Notes: generated from the letters alone by a model not told the origin. A stretch of DNA of 64,000 bases from an uncultured Flavobacteriaceae bacterium (GCA_947497245.1 CANMFO010000002.1:124001-188000); one strand, 5' to 3'. Shown: positions 17,953 through 26,886, counted from the stretch's first letter. A program made the numbers and translations.

Positions 17953-19152
17953 ATGAGAAAAACGATCAGCGTACTACTATTGGGTGTTTTGTTTAATCAA
18001 GGCTATGGTCAAATGAACGACTCGATTTCAGAAAAGCTAACGCAAGATTTGGAACAGATTTATTCGCAAGGCCATATCAACGGATTTTCCGTTGCCATTG
18101 TTGGACTGGATGGCACCTTGTACACCAAAGGGTTTGGATATTCCGATGTCCGGGAAAACAAGAAATACACGAAAAATACCATTCAGAACATCGCCTCCAT
18201 TTCCAAGACCTTTATCGGCATGGCATTGCTCAAGGCCCAGGAACTTGGAAAACTCAATCTTGACGACCCTATAAACAAACATTTGCCGTTTGAGGTGATC
18301 AATCCATATTTTCCCAATGAACAAATAACCATAAGGCAATTGGCGACCCATACCTCGAGTATAAAAGACCCGGCCAAATATGAGAAGAACGGGTATGTTT
18401 TAAAAGAGGCCAACAACGAGCGTGCAAAGGTAAACGGCAATTTTCGATCTCCTGATGAAATGATGGCCCAAAGCACATTTTTAGAACGCATTTTAAGCAA
18501 AAAGGGGATATGGTACAAGCAGAACAACTTTTTAAGGAAAGCACCGGGAGAACTGTTCGAGTATTCCAACATAGCCGCAGCATTGGCAGCTGTTGTCCTG
18601 GAAAATGCAACGAAGGAGCCCTTCAATGAATTCACCGAAAAACATATTTTTAAAACATTGGGAATGTCCGGTACCGGCTGGTCGTTCAATGAAGTTGATT
18701 TTTCACGGCATTCCAGACTTTACGCAAATACGGACACCGAACTGGCCTTTTATCGATTGGTGACCTATCCGGATGGGGGCTTGATTACATCATCCATCGA
18801 TTTGGGGAAATATTTAACCGAATTGATTGCAGGCTATAGCGGAAATGGTAAAATCCTGGACAGGGAAAGTTATAGGGAGCTGTTCAGACCACAACTCGCC
18901 GATGGGCATTATGAAGAAAGAAGTGATGGGGCTTACAACGATGAATACAATATGGGCGTTTTTATGGGAATGTCCGCCCATGGACAAATAGGCCATACGG
19001 GAGGCGACCCTGGAGTGGTAACGCATATGTTTTTCAATAGCAAAACGGCACGGGGCAAAATTCTGATCGTGAATACCGAACTGGACAAGGATGGAATCAA
19101 AGAGTTCATTGATATCTGGAAAACATTGGAAGCGTATGAAGTTCAGTTATAG
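17953..19152 (+). CDS. Secreted class-C beta-lactamase-like serine hydrolase
   Basis: The product has 399 aa with a signal peptide ending near GYGQ. SxxK is in IASISKTFIG, the Tyr motif is FEYSNIAAAL, and the C-terminal HTGGDPGVVT provides the third motif. It is typical of the periplasmic or secreted serine beta-lactamase/DD-peptidase/esterase superfamily. It follows the DinB gene by 60 bp and may share its transcript. Substrate not inferable. Confidence 0.9.
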   Translation: MRKTISVLLLGVLFNQGYGQMNDSISEKLTQDLEQIYSQGHINGFSVAIVGLDGTLYTKGFGYSDVRENKKYTKNTIQNIASISKTFIGMALLKAQELGKLNLDDPINKHLPFEVINPYFPNEQITIRQLATHTSSIKDPAKYEKNGYVLKEANNERAKVNGNFRSPDEMMAQSTFLERILSKKGIWYKQNNFLRKAPGELFEYSNIAAALAAVVLENATKEPFNEFTEKHIFKTLGMSGTGWSFNEVDFSRHSRLYANTDTELAFYRLVTYPDGGLITSSIDLGKYLTELIAGYSGNGKILDRESYRELFRPQLADGHYEERSDGAYNDEYNMGVFMGMSAHGQIGHTGGDPGVVTHMFFNSKTARGKILIVNTELDKDGIKEFIDIWKTLEAYEVQL

Positions 19153-19279
19153 CCAATGGGCCACAGAGAACAAGCGCTGGCAGGCCAATGGTTTGCACCA
19201 ATTGCGGGAAGTTAAAAAACGATTCCTTGGCTTGGTCCCTTAGTTTGAATATGGACTCAAGTCTCCATACTGTAACAAA

Positions 19280-19603
19280 ATGTCCTTTCATCGTACCTAT
19301 ATTCCAAACGATTTAGAGACTATGGGTGGAGAGGGCAGCATGGCCAGTGCGATCTTGAGCTTAAAGCAGAACAGGGCACTATTAAAAAAGCGGAATGTTC
19401 GGGGGCTCAAAGAACTTCTTTATGAAAAATCGGGAAAGACCGAATTGGAATTCAAAAAAATCAGCACGCAGGAACTGGCCAGAATAAAAAACGAAATCCG
19501 CCAGGAAGCCCGGGCAAATGCCCGTAAGGAAATCTTGGTTTACCTGATATCATTTGTCCTGGTCGGGGTAATTATCTATCTCCTCTACCTATTGTTTTCG
19601 TGA
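19280..19603 (+). CDS. Small helical protein with C-terminal membrane anchor
   Basis: I do not recognise this 107-aa protein. A Lys/Arg/Glu-rich, probably helical region (~20-85) precedes a single strongly hydrophobic C-terminal helix (KEILVYLISFVLVGVIIYLL). This suggests a tail-anchored inner-membrane protein with its bulk in the cytoplasm. An alternative ATG at 19322 would remove the first 14 residues. Codon use fits the neighbours. Function unknown. Confidence 0.6.
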   Translation: MSFHRTYIPNDLETMGGEGSMASAILSLKQNRALLKKRNVRGLKELLYEKSGKTELEFKKISTQELARIKNEIRQEARANARKEILVYLISFVLVGVIIYLLYLLFS

Positions 19604-19653
19604 TGATCCGTTTGTTGTCTGAAACCCTTGGGAAGCATTCCTCTTTTCAGGTT

Positions 19654-19675
19654 CGGCCGTGATCCTATGCGGCCG
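19654..19675. terminator. CGGCCG hairpin between convergent genes
   Basis: CGGCCG at 19654-19659 and again at 19670-19675 can pair across a 10-base loop, with one extra T-A pair. It sits between the stops at 19603 (+) and 19710 (-). There is no T-run, so termination is only a suggestion. Confidence 0.35.
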
Positions 19676-19709
19676 ATTGTGGGAGCTTAGGTTTAGGTCT
19701 TATAAAGCG

Positions 19710-21353
19710 TTATTCTATTTTGACCGCCTTTTTATGATCGCTCTGTACAATGGTTAGGCCCGAAACGGTTCCTGCTTTTTCCAAATCAAAAATAAGCTGT
19801 GCATCGATGTCCTTGGCAAAGAAAACTTTGGGGTCTAGAGGGACTATTTCTTCCCTGTTCTCGCCCATCTGGCCAAACAGCTTGGTGCCTTCTGCAACTA
19901 TTTTGAATATTCTTCCGTTGGAAAGACGATACTCCCCGAGATAGGTTTCCATTTCCTTTGGGGTCATTGGAATGCTTTTAAAGCTTCTTACCTTGTCATC
20001 GGTTTTGTGCCATTCGATGGGACTGTCCAGGCCCTTCATTACAAAACCTTGAGACCTTCCCTTTCTATCTACTGTAAATTCAAAGGTGGTGAGGCCTGCT
20101 TTTTGATGGAACTTGTGTTTTTCGAAGGGAAAGATCGTGGCTTTGCTGCCTCCCTTGCGGAAATACACCAACCTTCCGTCCTCATGGCGTATGGTAAGCT
20201 CTTCCCCAGGTTTTGAACGATACACTCCCTGAAAAACCTTTTGTCCTTTTGTGGACATCTTCATGTCCTTGAACTTATAAGGGGTGTCAATTACCGTTGC
20301 GGCCATTTTAGAGGCGATTATCTCGATGTTCCCCGTGCAATCACAATTGGTAAGGACAACGACATAAACATCCGTTTTGGGAAGATATAGGGCATATGAT
20401 GTAAATCCGTTTACAGAACCGCCGTGTTTTAGGGAAGGTGTGCCCTGAATGTTTCCCAATCGCCATCCGTAACCGTAATCGGTCGGCCTTCCAGTATTTA
20501 AGATGTAGCGGGAATGTGCCTTGGTTGTACTTTCCTTGTCCAGCACCTTATAATCGGCCACCGCCTTGTTCCATATATACAGGTCATCGACCGTGGAAAG
20601 AAGCGACCCTCCCGCGTAGGGCAGGGTCATGCTCAAAAAACTGGCATTCCGATGCCCAGCTTTGCCTTTTCCATATCCCGGCGCCCTATTTTCAATTAGC
20701 TGTGTTGAAATGTCATAATATGAGTTTCGCATACCCAAGGGAGAGAAGAAATTTTCCTGAATGTACTCGGCATATGTACTGCCCGTTACCAATTCGATGA
20801 TGTATCCAAGGAGGACATAGCCCGAGTTATTGTATTTGAACCCATCTCCCGGATCAAAGTCCATCGGTTCGTTTTTGAAGAAATCGATAAGTTCTTTTGG
20901 GCCCATATCATTTCTCCGTGCCCTTTGGTCGAACTTTCTGAGGCGCGAATAGTTGGCGATTCCCGAGGTATGGGTAAGCAGGTGTTCAATGGTAATGGTA
21001 CGTCCGTTCGCAGGGTAGTCTTCGATGTATTTTTTTATATCGTCCTCAACCGAAAGCTTGCCCTCTTCCTGAAGTCTTAATATAGCCGCGGCCGTAAATT
21101 GTTTGGTGATGGAACCTATCCGGAAAACATGGTCAGGGGCCATCTCCAAATCAAGTTCAAGATTGGCCTTGCCAAACGATTCCCTATAGAGTATGTCCCC
21201 ATTTTTGGCCACCAGGACCGCTCCCCCGGTACTTGTTTCCGAAAGTTCGTTCAAAAAAGAATCCAAGTACGATTTGTATGTCTGGGCCGAGCCTGTTCGT
21301 GGGTGAACTAATGCGAACAGGAGCAATAAAAATAGCGCTGTTTTGAATGGCAT
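19710..21353 (-). CDS. Secreted serine hydrolase with C-terminal extension
   Basis: The product has 547 aa with a signal peptide ending GSAQT. The class-C fold is marked by IGSITKQFTA (SxxK), YNNSGYVLLG (YxN) and KHGGSVNGF (third motif). After ~365 two small beta-rich modules follow: QGVYRSKPGEELTIRHEDG and YLGEYRLSNGRIFKIVAEG. These resemble the lipocalin-like/DUF3471 tails of Bacteroidota serine hydrolases. It is predicted to act in the periplasm or outside the cell on an ester or peptide. Confidence 0.9.
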   Translation of the reverse strand: MPFKTALFLLLLFALVHPRTGSAQTYKSYLDSFLNELSETSTGGAVLVAKNGDILYRESFGKANLELDLEMAPDHVFRIGSITKQFTAAAILRLQEEGKLSVEDDIKKYIEDYPANGRTITIEHLLTHTSGIANYSRLRKFDQRARRNDMGPKELIDFFKNEPMDFDPGDGFKYNNSGYVLLGYIIELVTGSTYAEYIQENFFSPLGMRNSYYDISTQLIENRAPGYGKGKAGHRNASFLSMTLPYAGGSLLSTVDDLYIWNKAVADYKVLDKESTTKAHSRYILNTGRPTDYGYGWRLGNIQGTPSLKHGGSVNGFTSYALYLPKTDVYVVVLTNCDCTGNIEIIASKMAATVIDTPYKFKDMKMSTKGQKVFQGVYRSKPGEELTIRHEDGRLVYFRKGGSKATIFPFEKHKFHQKAGLTTFEFTVDRKGRSQGFVMKGLDSPIEWHKTDDKVRSFKSIPMTPKEMETYLGEYRLSNGRIFKIVAEGTKLFGQMGENREEIVPLDPKVFFAKDIDAQLIFDLEKAGTVSGLTIVQSDHKKAVKIE

Positions 21354-21437
21354 GGGTTTGTGTTTTTGATGATGAATGGTATGCCCAATCCAGGTCTGGG
21401 CATTTTAGTCGTTTAATGATTCTATATGATAGTGGTC

Positions 21438-21782
21438 CTATTTTCTTTGTTCATAGATTCTTTTAAGGACGAGGTAAGAGGCCAACAGGCCTATCCCCAG
21501 AAATAGGAAAATACAGATGACATAGGCCAAATTTCCCAGAGTTTCCAGGTTCAGATTGTCCAAAATATTGCCGACAAACACGCCCAGTGCAATGGAAAGG
21601 CTTACGATCCCCAGGGTCAACAATAAGGGGAGATAGTTCGCGTTGCCCTTGAAATGGTCCTTGGGCAGACCCTGTTCCAACAGGGCCATGCGTTCCCTGT
21701 GGCGCGTGGTAAAATAATAGTAACATATACCGAATACCACGAGGGCGATAGAAATGAACAGGGCCGCAGATGTAACTTCCAT
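21438..21782 (-). CDS. DUF6249-like small membrane protein
   Basis: The product has 114 aa and three hydrophobic helices (~5-25, ~48-70, ~82-105). After the first helix comes the signature TRHRERMALLEQG, seen in DUF6249 proteins, which are often encoded next to ECF sigma factors. It is divergent from the sigma gene across ~98 bp, consistent with shared control. Its role is unknown; an inner-membrane sensor or anti-sigma accessory is possible. Confidence 0.7.
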   Translation of the reverse strand: MEVTSAALFISIALVVFGICYYYFTTRHRERMALLEQGLPKDHFKGNANYLPLLLTLGIVSLSIALGVFVGNILDNLNLETLGNLAYVICIFLFLGIGLLASYLVLKRIYEQRK

Positions 21783-21807
21783 AATCGTTATTTAAATGTA
21801 TTTTCAT

Positions 21808-21874
21808 GTTAGACTTGAAATATTTGACAGTGGTCACAAAAAAAGTGACCATTTATCAAAAAAGAGAGTCTAAC
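21808..21874 (+). promoter_or_regulatory. Nested inverted repeats before the ECF sigma gene
   Basis: Outer arms GTTAGACT (21808-21815) and AGTCTAAC (21867-21874) are perfect 8-bp complements. Inner arms TGGTCAC (21831-21837) and GTGACCA (21845-21851) are perfect 7-bp complements around an A7 loop. The segments between are both 15 nt and contain a TTTGACA/TGATAAA partial match. The 3' arm ends 6 nt before the sigma ATG and covers the purine-rich AAAGAGAG. It could be a leader hairpin that hides the ribosome site, or a nested operator in the divergent promoter. Confidence 0.55.
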
Positions 21875-21880
21875 AAGCAA

Positions 21881-22468
21881 ATGGCGCATAGGCAGAATAG
21901 CAGAGAAGAGGACCGGATCTTGAGAAATGCCGCTCGTGGCGATTCCTTTGCCCTGGGGCATCTAGTAAAGTACTATTCGGACCTGGCCTATACCATTGCC
22001 ATAAAAATAGTTGTTGATCCACAAGATGCCGAGGAGGTAGTGCAGGATTCGTTCATGAAGGCATTTGCGTCCCTGCACAGATTCAAAAGATCATCTAGGT
22101 TTTCGACCTGGTTATACAGAATCGTCTACAATACGGCTTTGACAAAAATCAAGGGCAGAAGGAATACCACTTCCTACCATGAAAATCTGTCGGTCGATGC
22201 AACGGTCCATAACGTTCAAAATAAGGGCTGGGAAGATTTGGTGCAAAGTGAAAAGATTAAATATATTGATTTGGCAATGGGCAGACTTTCCCAAGAGGAC
22301 CGTTTAATATTTACGCTCCACTATACGGGCGGAAAGACCATTTCTGAAATCGGCGATGTCGTGGGACTCAAAAAATCAGCTATCAAAATGCGATTGGCAA
22401 GAGGAAGAAATCAGCTAAAGGAGGAACTTAAATTATTATTGGGCACGGAAACAAATGAATTGCTATGA
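21881..22468 (+). CDS. ECF-type RNA polymerase sigma factor
   Basis: The start at 21881 gives 195 aa; the frame runs upstream to 21806 but crosses the hairpin. Region 2 shows GDSFALGHLVKYY and DAEEVVQDSFMKAFASLHRF, then FSTWLYRIVYNTALTKIK. Region 4 shows RLSQEDRLIFTLHYTGGKTISEIG and KSAIKMRLARGRNQL. It directs core polymerase to a small regulon, classically held by an anti-sigma factor. Its stop overlaps the ATG of the next gene by 4 bp (ATGA), so the small membrane protein is translationally coupled. Confidence 0.93.
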   Translation: MAHRQNSREEDRILRNAARGDSFALGHLVKYYSDLAYTIAIKIVVDPQDAEEVVQDSFMKAFASLHRFKRSSRFSTWLYRIVYNTALTKIKGRRNTTSYHENLSVDATVHNVQNKGWEDLVQSEKIKYIDLAMGRLSQEDRLIFTLHYTGGKTISEIGDVVGLKKSAIKMRLARGRNQLKEELKLLLGTETNELL

Positions 22469-22794
22469 ATACTGGAGATATTGAAGAAAAAGAGCTAATA
22501 GACCTGTTAGCGGGTAGTAAAACGAAAAAACCCAGCAGGGATTTTTCGATCAGGCTTACCGAGCTGCTAATCGCCAAATACCATAAAAAAAGGGTACAGA
22601 AGAGTTCCTTTGAAAAACACTTTGGAAAATTTGTGCTTTTTTTTCTTGTGTGTTCCAATGTGCTGATATTCTATGATTTGAGCCTGTTTTCTGCAGAACC
22701 GTTATTTTTTATTTGTGCGGCTTTTTTTGTAATCGGGGTAGGGCTATTGCTCGTTCTGATGGGCAGGTTCAGAAACCAGTCCTTTTTTGCATAG
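22465..22794 (+). CDS. Small membrane protein coupled to the sigma factor (candidate anti-sigma)
   Basis: The product has 109 aa. A charged cytoplasmic stretch (~1-50) is followed by two hydrophobic helices (KFVLFFLVCSNVLIFYDL and PLFFICAAFFVIGVGLLLVL). ATGA overlap with the ECF sigma stop implies coupled expression. Position and topology fit a membrane partner of the sigma factor, but no zinc-finger HxxxCxxC motif is present. I do not recognise a family. The anti-sigma role is an inference. Confidence 0.65.
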   Translation: MNTGDIEEKELIDLLAGSKTKKPSRDFSIRLTELLIAKYHKKRVQKSSFEKHFGKFVLFFLVCSNVLIFYDLSLFSAEPLFFICAAFFVIGVGLLLVLMGRFRNQSFFA

Positions 22795-22829
22795 CTCGAT
22801 CTCAAGGTGTTCCATGCCGTTTGCCGGTA

Positions 22830-23816
22830 TCATGGGATAATTTCCCTGTCGGAAATATATGGCACGATCGGATAGCCAAATTTACTTTTGTCCACACCCA
22901 ATTCCTCTGGGGAAGGGCCCACAAACTCGGTTTTCTTACCATACAAATGAAATGTGCCGTCCATGGAAATCTCGGCATAGGCCCAAATGGGATCTTTGTA
23001 CGGTACCGTAAATTTTATCCATGGATGGCTTTTGTCCACTTCCTCGCCGTAGCGTATGTGCTTAAAATCGTCCCCTAACCATTGATAGGACATACTGTTT
23101 ATTTGTATGTAATGGATGCCATTTATGGTATTGTAATAGTCCTGATGGTGATGTCCCGAAAAAACAAACTGTACTTTTTGAAAACCGGCCTGGGCGTTGG
23201 CCCGCTCCAATACCAACCTGCTCTCGGTGGCATTGTAAATACCTCCCAGATCATTGTCCAGTCCCTGGTGGCAAAATACTATGGTCGGCAGTTTTGTCCC
23301 TTCCAGATCCCTTTCCAACCATTGTAACTGTTCTTTGCCGATGTATCTGGCGTAGCCCGATGGAGGGTCTGGTGACGGATCCTTATCATTTCCGTCCAGG
23401 ACAATGAAATGGTATCCCTGGCAATCAAAGGAATAATTTTTGCCCAAGGCCTTCCAATATTGCACCACCTGATCACGGGTAAAACCGCCATCCATATCGT
23501 GGTTTCCTATCACATGGTATTTTTTCCCTGGATAACTGTTCCAGATGGACAAAAAATTCAAATTGTGGTCATAGGGGCGACAAAAATCCCCCAATTGGAT
23601 GATAAAATCAAGATCCTTGCCCTTCGCCTCTTCAATAAAAGCCCTCAGCCTGGAGTCGGCATCGTGCATGATATCTTTGTGCACATCGGCACAGATACCG
23701 AACCGCAGCGCTTTCTTTTCTTTTTTTTCCAAAATATTTGCACCCAGATGCGTGGGCAGCATCAAGGCGGTCCCACCGATGGAAAGGACTTTGATAAAAT
23801 CTCTCCTGTTTTTCAT
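22830..23816 (-). CDS. Exported calcineurin-like metallophosphoesterase
   Basis: The start at 23816 (MKNRRDFIKVLSIGG) gives 328 aa and a TAT-like RRDFIK signal; the longer frame overlaps the GNAT gene. The metal motifs are all present and in order: CADVHKD, LGDFCRP, VIGNHDMDGG, FCHQG and FSGHHHQDYY. The enzyme should hydrolyse a phosphomono- or diester outside the cytoplasm using a di-metal centre. It begins 20 bp after the GNAT stop, probably in one transcript. Confidence 0.9.
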   Translation of the reverse strand: MKNRRDFIKVLSIGGTALMLPTHLGANILEKKEKKALRFGICADVHKDIMHDADSRLRAFIEEAKGKDLDFIIQLGDFCRPYDHNLNFLSIWNSYPGKKYHVIGNHDMDGGFTRDQVVQYWKALGKNYSFDCQGYHFIVLDGNDKDPSPDPPSGYARYIGKEQLQWLERDLEGTKLPTIVFCHQGLDNDLGGIYNATESRLVLERANAQAGFQKVQFVFSGHHHQDYYNTINGIHYIQINSMSYQWLGDDFKHIRYGEEVDKSHPWIKFTVPYKDPIWAYAEISMDGTFHLYGKKTEFVGPSPEELGVDKSKFGYPIVPYISDREIIP

Positions 23817-23835
23817 ATTGTTTTTTGTCAGTTGT

Positions 23836-24387
23836 TCAATTGCATAAAATGGTTTCTGCGATGATTCTTCCAATCCCACCAAAGATGGGTAAAGCGGTAA
23901 GCGGGTAGTGGCCATCGTTGTGCGCGGGTTTTTTGGTCCACCTAACCCTTACCACGGACAGTTTTTCGTTTTCCATGCGTTCGTCCGTTATTTTAAACCC
24001 GACCTTTTTATAAAATTCAATCGGTGGTTTATAGACCTGCCCGTCACGTTTGAGGTAATTCTCTGTATCGACGACCCAACCATTTAAATCCGTTGTATTT
24101 TGTTTTAGCGCATTGATCAATTCTGTGCCAATTCCGTTTCCTTGCTTTTTGGAATCGACCATAACGACAAACCATTTTTCTTTATTTCTGTCGAACTTTG
24201 TAATCCAACCAGAGGTCTCGTTATCAATATCCACCGTATAATGCTCTGCATTCTTAAGTTTTTGCAAGAATTCTTCAAATTCGGGAATTGTATCGTAAGC
24301 CAAAGACGCAGGATATTCATTGTTCCAAATTTTTAGGATGTCTTTTTTTTGGGAGCTTGTAAGGATGTTGGATTTCTCGATTTTCAT
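23836..24387 (-). CDS. GNAT-family N-acetyltransferase
   Basis: The product has 183 aa. The acetyl-CoA-binding motif A is visible as VMVDSKKQGNGIGTELINALK, followed by the typical FYKKVGFKI C-terminal strand-helix. The N-terminal LKIWNNEYPASLAYD resembles other small GNATs. It transfers an acetyl group to an amine of unknown identity. The C-terminal ~30 residues (NDGHYPLTALPIFGG) extend beyond the usual fold. Confidence 0.88.
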   Translation of the reverse strand: MKIEKSNILTSSQKKDILKIWNNEYPASLAYDTIPEFEEFLQKLKNAEHYTVDIDNETSGWITKFDRNKEKWFVVMVDSKKQGNGIGTELINALKQNTTDLNGWVVDTENYLKRDGQVYKPPIEFYKKVGFKITDERMENEKLSVVRVRWTKKPAHNDGHYPLTALPIFGGIGRIIAETILCN

Positions 24388-24441
24388 TGACCTTTAGCTT
24401 ATGTACAACCAGTGCATACCATCTTTGACCAGGTGCCCAAT

Positions 24442-24457
24442 GTGCGGACCATACCAA
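24442..24457 (+). repeat. Dispersed 16-mer GTGCGGACCATACCAA, copy 1
   Basis: The same 16 bases occur at 34354-34369. Both copies are intergenic, and both are followed within about 10 bases by a CTTTTTT run. The spacer (24388-24572) has no gene. It may be a remnant of an intergenic repeat family. Confidence 0.5.
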
Positions 24458-24572
24458 TTTAATGCTTTTTTGGGAACGGTGAACAAGATAAGGGCCATCC
24501 TGTGCAAATGCCCGATGCCCCCATGGGATATTTTGATCAGCGCATTGAAAAGACCTGGATTTTCTTCCTCCG

Positions 24573-25337
24573 TTACAAAGGATAAATGGTATGCCCCCCA
24601 TCCAATACGATATTTTGACCTGTCATGAAATCACTGCTTTTGGATGCCAAAAAAACGGCCACGCCCTCCATCTGTTCCAGGGTTCCGTTCTGTCCGGAAC
24701 AGGATCGCCGAAGCGTAGCCTCTCGAAAGGCGTCGGGTGCTTGCCGTGCCATCTCCGTTTCGATATAGCCCGGTAAAATGGCGTTGACCTGGATCCCCTT
24801 TCTCCCCAATTCCACGGCAAGGGATCGGGTCAAGCCCAATACGGCGGCTTTGGTGGTAGCGTATCCCGAGGCAAATCCGGTTCCCATAACAGCGGCAATG
24901 GAGGAGGTGACAATTAATTTTCCGGGAGCCTTCCGTTCCAGTAAATGCTGAATCACCGGTTTGTACGTATGGACCACACTGTTCAGGTTTAGGTCCATCA
25001 CCCCGTTCCAGTCGTTTTCACTTATTTCGTGCAATCTTCCCTGCGGGCCCGCACCGCCGGCATTGGCAAAACAAATATCCACTTTCCCAAAATGTGCTAT
25101 TGTTGCTTGAAATGCCTCCTTTGCCCTGGACGCGTCCGTAAGGTCGGCCAAAAAGGCAAAAACTTCTCCGCCCAGATCTTCCAATTCCTTTATGGCACGG
25201 TCATTTTTTGTCGCATTCCTGCCCCATATGGCAACTTTCGCCCCAGCTTTTACCAGACCTCTGGCATACGCCAGTCCAATTCCGCCATTGCCCCCGGTGA
25301 CGATGGCAACCTTACCTTTCAAATTAAACAGTTCCAA
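24573..25337 (-). CDS. SDR-family NAD(P)-dependent oxidoreductase
   Basis: The product has 254 aa. The Rossmann motif TGGNGGIG lies near residue 15, FANAGG near 90, and the catalytic Ser with YATTK near 145-160. A final GQNIVLDGG is typical of classical SDRs. The fold is that of FabG/gluconate-dehydrogenase-like enzymes. WGRN after strand 2 is ambiguous for NAD versus NADP. The alcohol or ketone substrate is unknown. It stands between GNAT and peroxiredoxin genes on the same strand with spacers above 100 bp. Confidence 0.92.
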   Translation of the reverse strand: MELFNLKGKVAIVTGGNGGIGLAYARGLVKAGAKVAIWGRNATKNDRAIKELEDLGGEVFAFLADLTDASRAKEAFQATIAHFGKVDICFANAGGAGPQGRLHEISENDWNGVMDLNLNSVVHTYKPVIQHLLERKAPGKLIVTSSIAAVMGTGFASGYATTKAAVLGLTRSLAVELGRKGIQVNAILPGYIETEMARQAPDAFREATLRRSCSGQNGTLEQMEGVAVFLASKSSDFMTGQNIVLDGGHTIYPL

Positions 25338-25454
25338 ATGTTTGTTTTTATGTTAACCTTTAGTTTTGCCCCCATGGACCAATAGCACCTTTCCATGGGT
25401 ACAACGCTCTGGTGTAAAATACGTTTAATACAGTTTGGGTTTTGTTGTAAACAG

Positions 25455-25988
25455 TTATTTTTCCCAATTCAATATTTCCTCAATGGGAATATGGTCCCCA
25501 AAATCCTTCCCGTAATGGATCCTATGGAACTGGTATTCCGCATCAATGAGGAAGTCAGCTGGCACAATAGGTCTGTCCGTAATGGATTTCAAATTGAAAA
25601 AACCGCTAAACAGGACCCGCATCATTTTTGGGGGATCCATCATCGTCTTGAACATCCCTAAAGGGGATTCTTCCACGCCATATTTCTTATACAGGGTCAA
25701 TGATGGGTCCGCTATTATTGGAAAGGGTGCGTTCTGTTTTCCGGCGTAAGCTGAAATTTCATCCTTGGAGGCTGCAAAAACGGTGATTATTCCGATGCCT
25801 TTTTTTTCAAATTCGGAATACCGGCCTATCAATTGATTCACCCTCAAATTGCAAAATGGGCATGAAGCACCCCGGAAAAAACTCAAAAGTATTTTGTCAC
25901 TCTTATTTTCCGTCAGCCTAACCGTGTTGCCCAAATGGTCTTCTACGATAAAATCAACTACAGGATCCGATTCGGTCAATCTTTTCAT
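25455..25988 (-). CDS. Peroxiredoxin-like AhpC/TSA protein
   Basis: The product has 177 aa with the thioredoxin fold of the AhpC/TSA family. FFRGASCPFCNLRVNQL holds a CxxC in place of the single peroxidatic Cys, as in the PRXL2/AhpC-like branch. It is likely a cytoplasmic thiol peroxidase or disulfide reductase for peroxide defence; no signal peptide is seen. Monocistronic by spacing. Confidence 0.85.
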   Translation of the reverse strand: MKRLTESDPVVDFIVEDHLGNTVRLTENKSDKILLSFFRGASCPFCNLRVNQLIGRYSEFEKKGIGIITVFAASKDEISAYAGKQNAPFPIIADPSLTLYKKYGVEESPLGMFKTMMDPPKMMRVLFSGFFNLKSITDRPIVPADFLIDAEYQFHRIHYGKDFGDHIPIEEILNWEK

Positions 25989-26148
25989 TTCAATTGCTTA
26001 CTGTGGTTTCGGGGATGTTAGGTTGTGAAAATGGTACGAAGGATTTTCCCCTTTCGCCCTAAGGTAGTGAATACTGGTTTGATTTCCCTATCCGCCCGAC
26101 TTGCGTTCAAGAGACCGGGCATCAATGGTCCGGTCGACAGATGGGCCT

Positions 26149-26811
26149 TTACTTCCTTTTAAATCTAAAATCGCAGGTATCGGCTCCCGCTGCTATTGTT
26201 CCTTTTCGGACAAGCTCAAGCCCGGCCAAGTTCGAGGTTATTTTGTCCACTTCGCATAAAATTGCGATGTACTGGTCCGCATTGTGCCTGCGGAACAGTT
26301 TGCATATTCCGCACTCCAAAATGTCGATACCGTACCCAAATCCGAAGGTTTCTTTTTTATCTGTAACCACCTTTGCAACGAACCCATCTTTGTGCCCCCT
26401 CGTGCTGATTTTTTTGTCCATTGCGCTAAGCAACAAACGGGATAGCCTGAAACCAACGAGCTTGGGAGGAAGTTTTTTCAACCCTTTCTGCAGTCTGTTT
26501 TTTGGTCTAACAAGTTCGGAGGCGATTTCAATACAAATGCCTTTTATGTTCTGAAAATCTACTTGCCTCTCCCGAAGGATTTGGATGGTGGCCAAGAAAT
26601 AAGCCGCTAGGTCCAGTCTTTTGTCCAGAGGATTTGGTGATTTTTTGGAAAAGTCCGTATCCTTGGAAATCTGCAGGTACCGATTGTCAACATCAAGAAG
26701 CAGGGAGGTGTACGATTCTGGAAACCTTTTGGTCAAAATTCGCCTGAAATGTCGGTCGTACTTCACAATATGTCTTTTTTTGATTCCGGCCGGCAGTCCA
26801 TTATAAATCAC
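26149..26811 (-). CDS. L-2-amino-thiazoline-4-carboxylic acid hydrolase-family protein
   Basis: The product has 220 aa and begins with GTG at 26811; no in-frame ATG lies near. The C-terminal half carries the family pattern FGFGYGIDILECGICKLF, then CEVDKI, LAGLELVRKGTIAAGADTCDFRF. The named enzyme opens a thiazoline ring on the way to L-cysteine, but most homologues are uncharacterised and the catalytic assignment is tentative. It starts 76 bp after the DUF4157 toxin-like gene on the same strand, the position where an immunity gene would lie, but nothing in it suggests immunity. Confidence 0.72.
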   Translation of the reverse strand: MIYNGLPAGIKKRHIVKYDRHFRRILTKRFPESYTSLLLDVDNRYLQISKDTDFSKKSPNPLDKRLDLAAYFLATIQILRERQVDFQNIKGICIEIASELVRPKNRLQKGLKKLPPKLVGFRLSRLLLSAMDKKISTRGHKDGFVAKVVTDKKETFGFGYGIDILECGICKLFRRHNADQYIAILCEVDKITSNLAGLELVRKGTIAAGADTCDFRFKRK

Positions 26812-26886
26812 ATTTTAATGCAGTTGGGGTTTATAAAGCATGTTTTTTTGTAAAACGCCTATTTTGTTTGGTCAAAATCGCCCGGA

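Noticed and set aside
24317-24601. 94-codon minus-strand ORF between GNAT and SDR
   Set aside because: It overlaps both real genes out of frame; no similarity or start signal.
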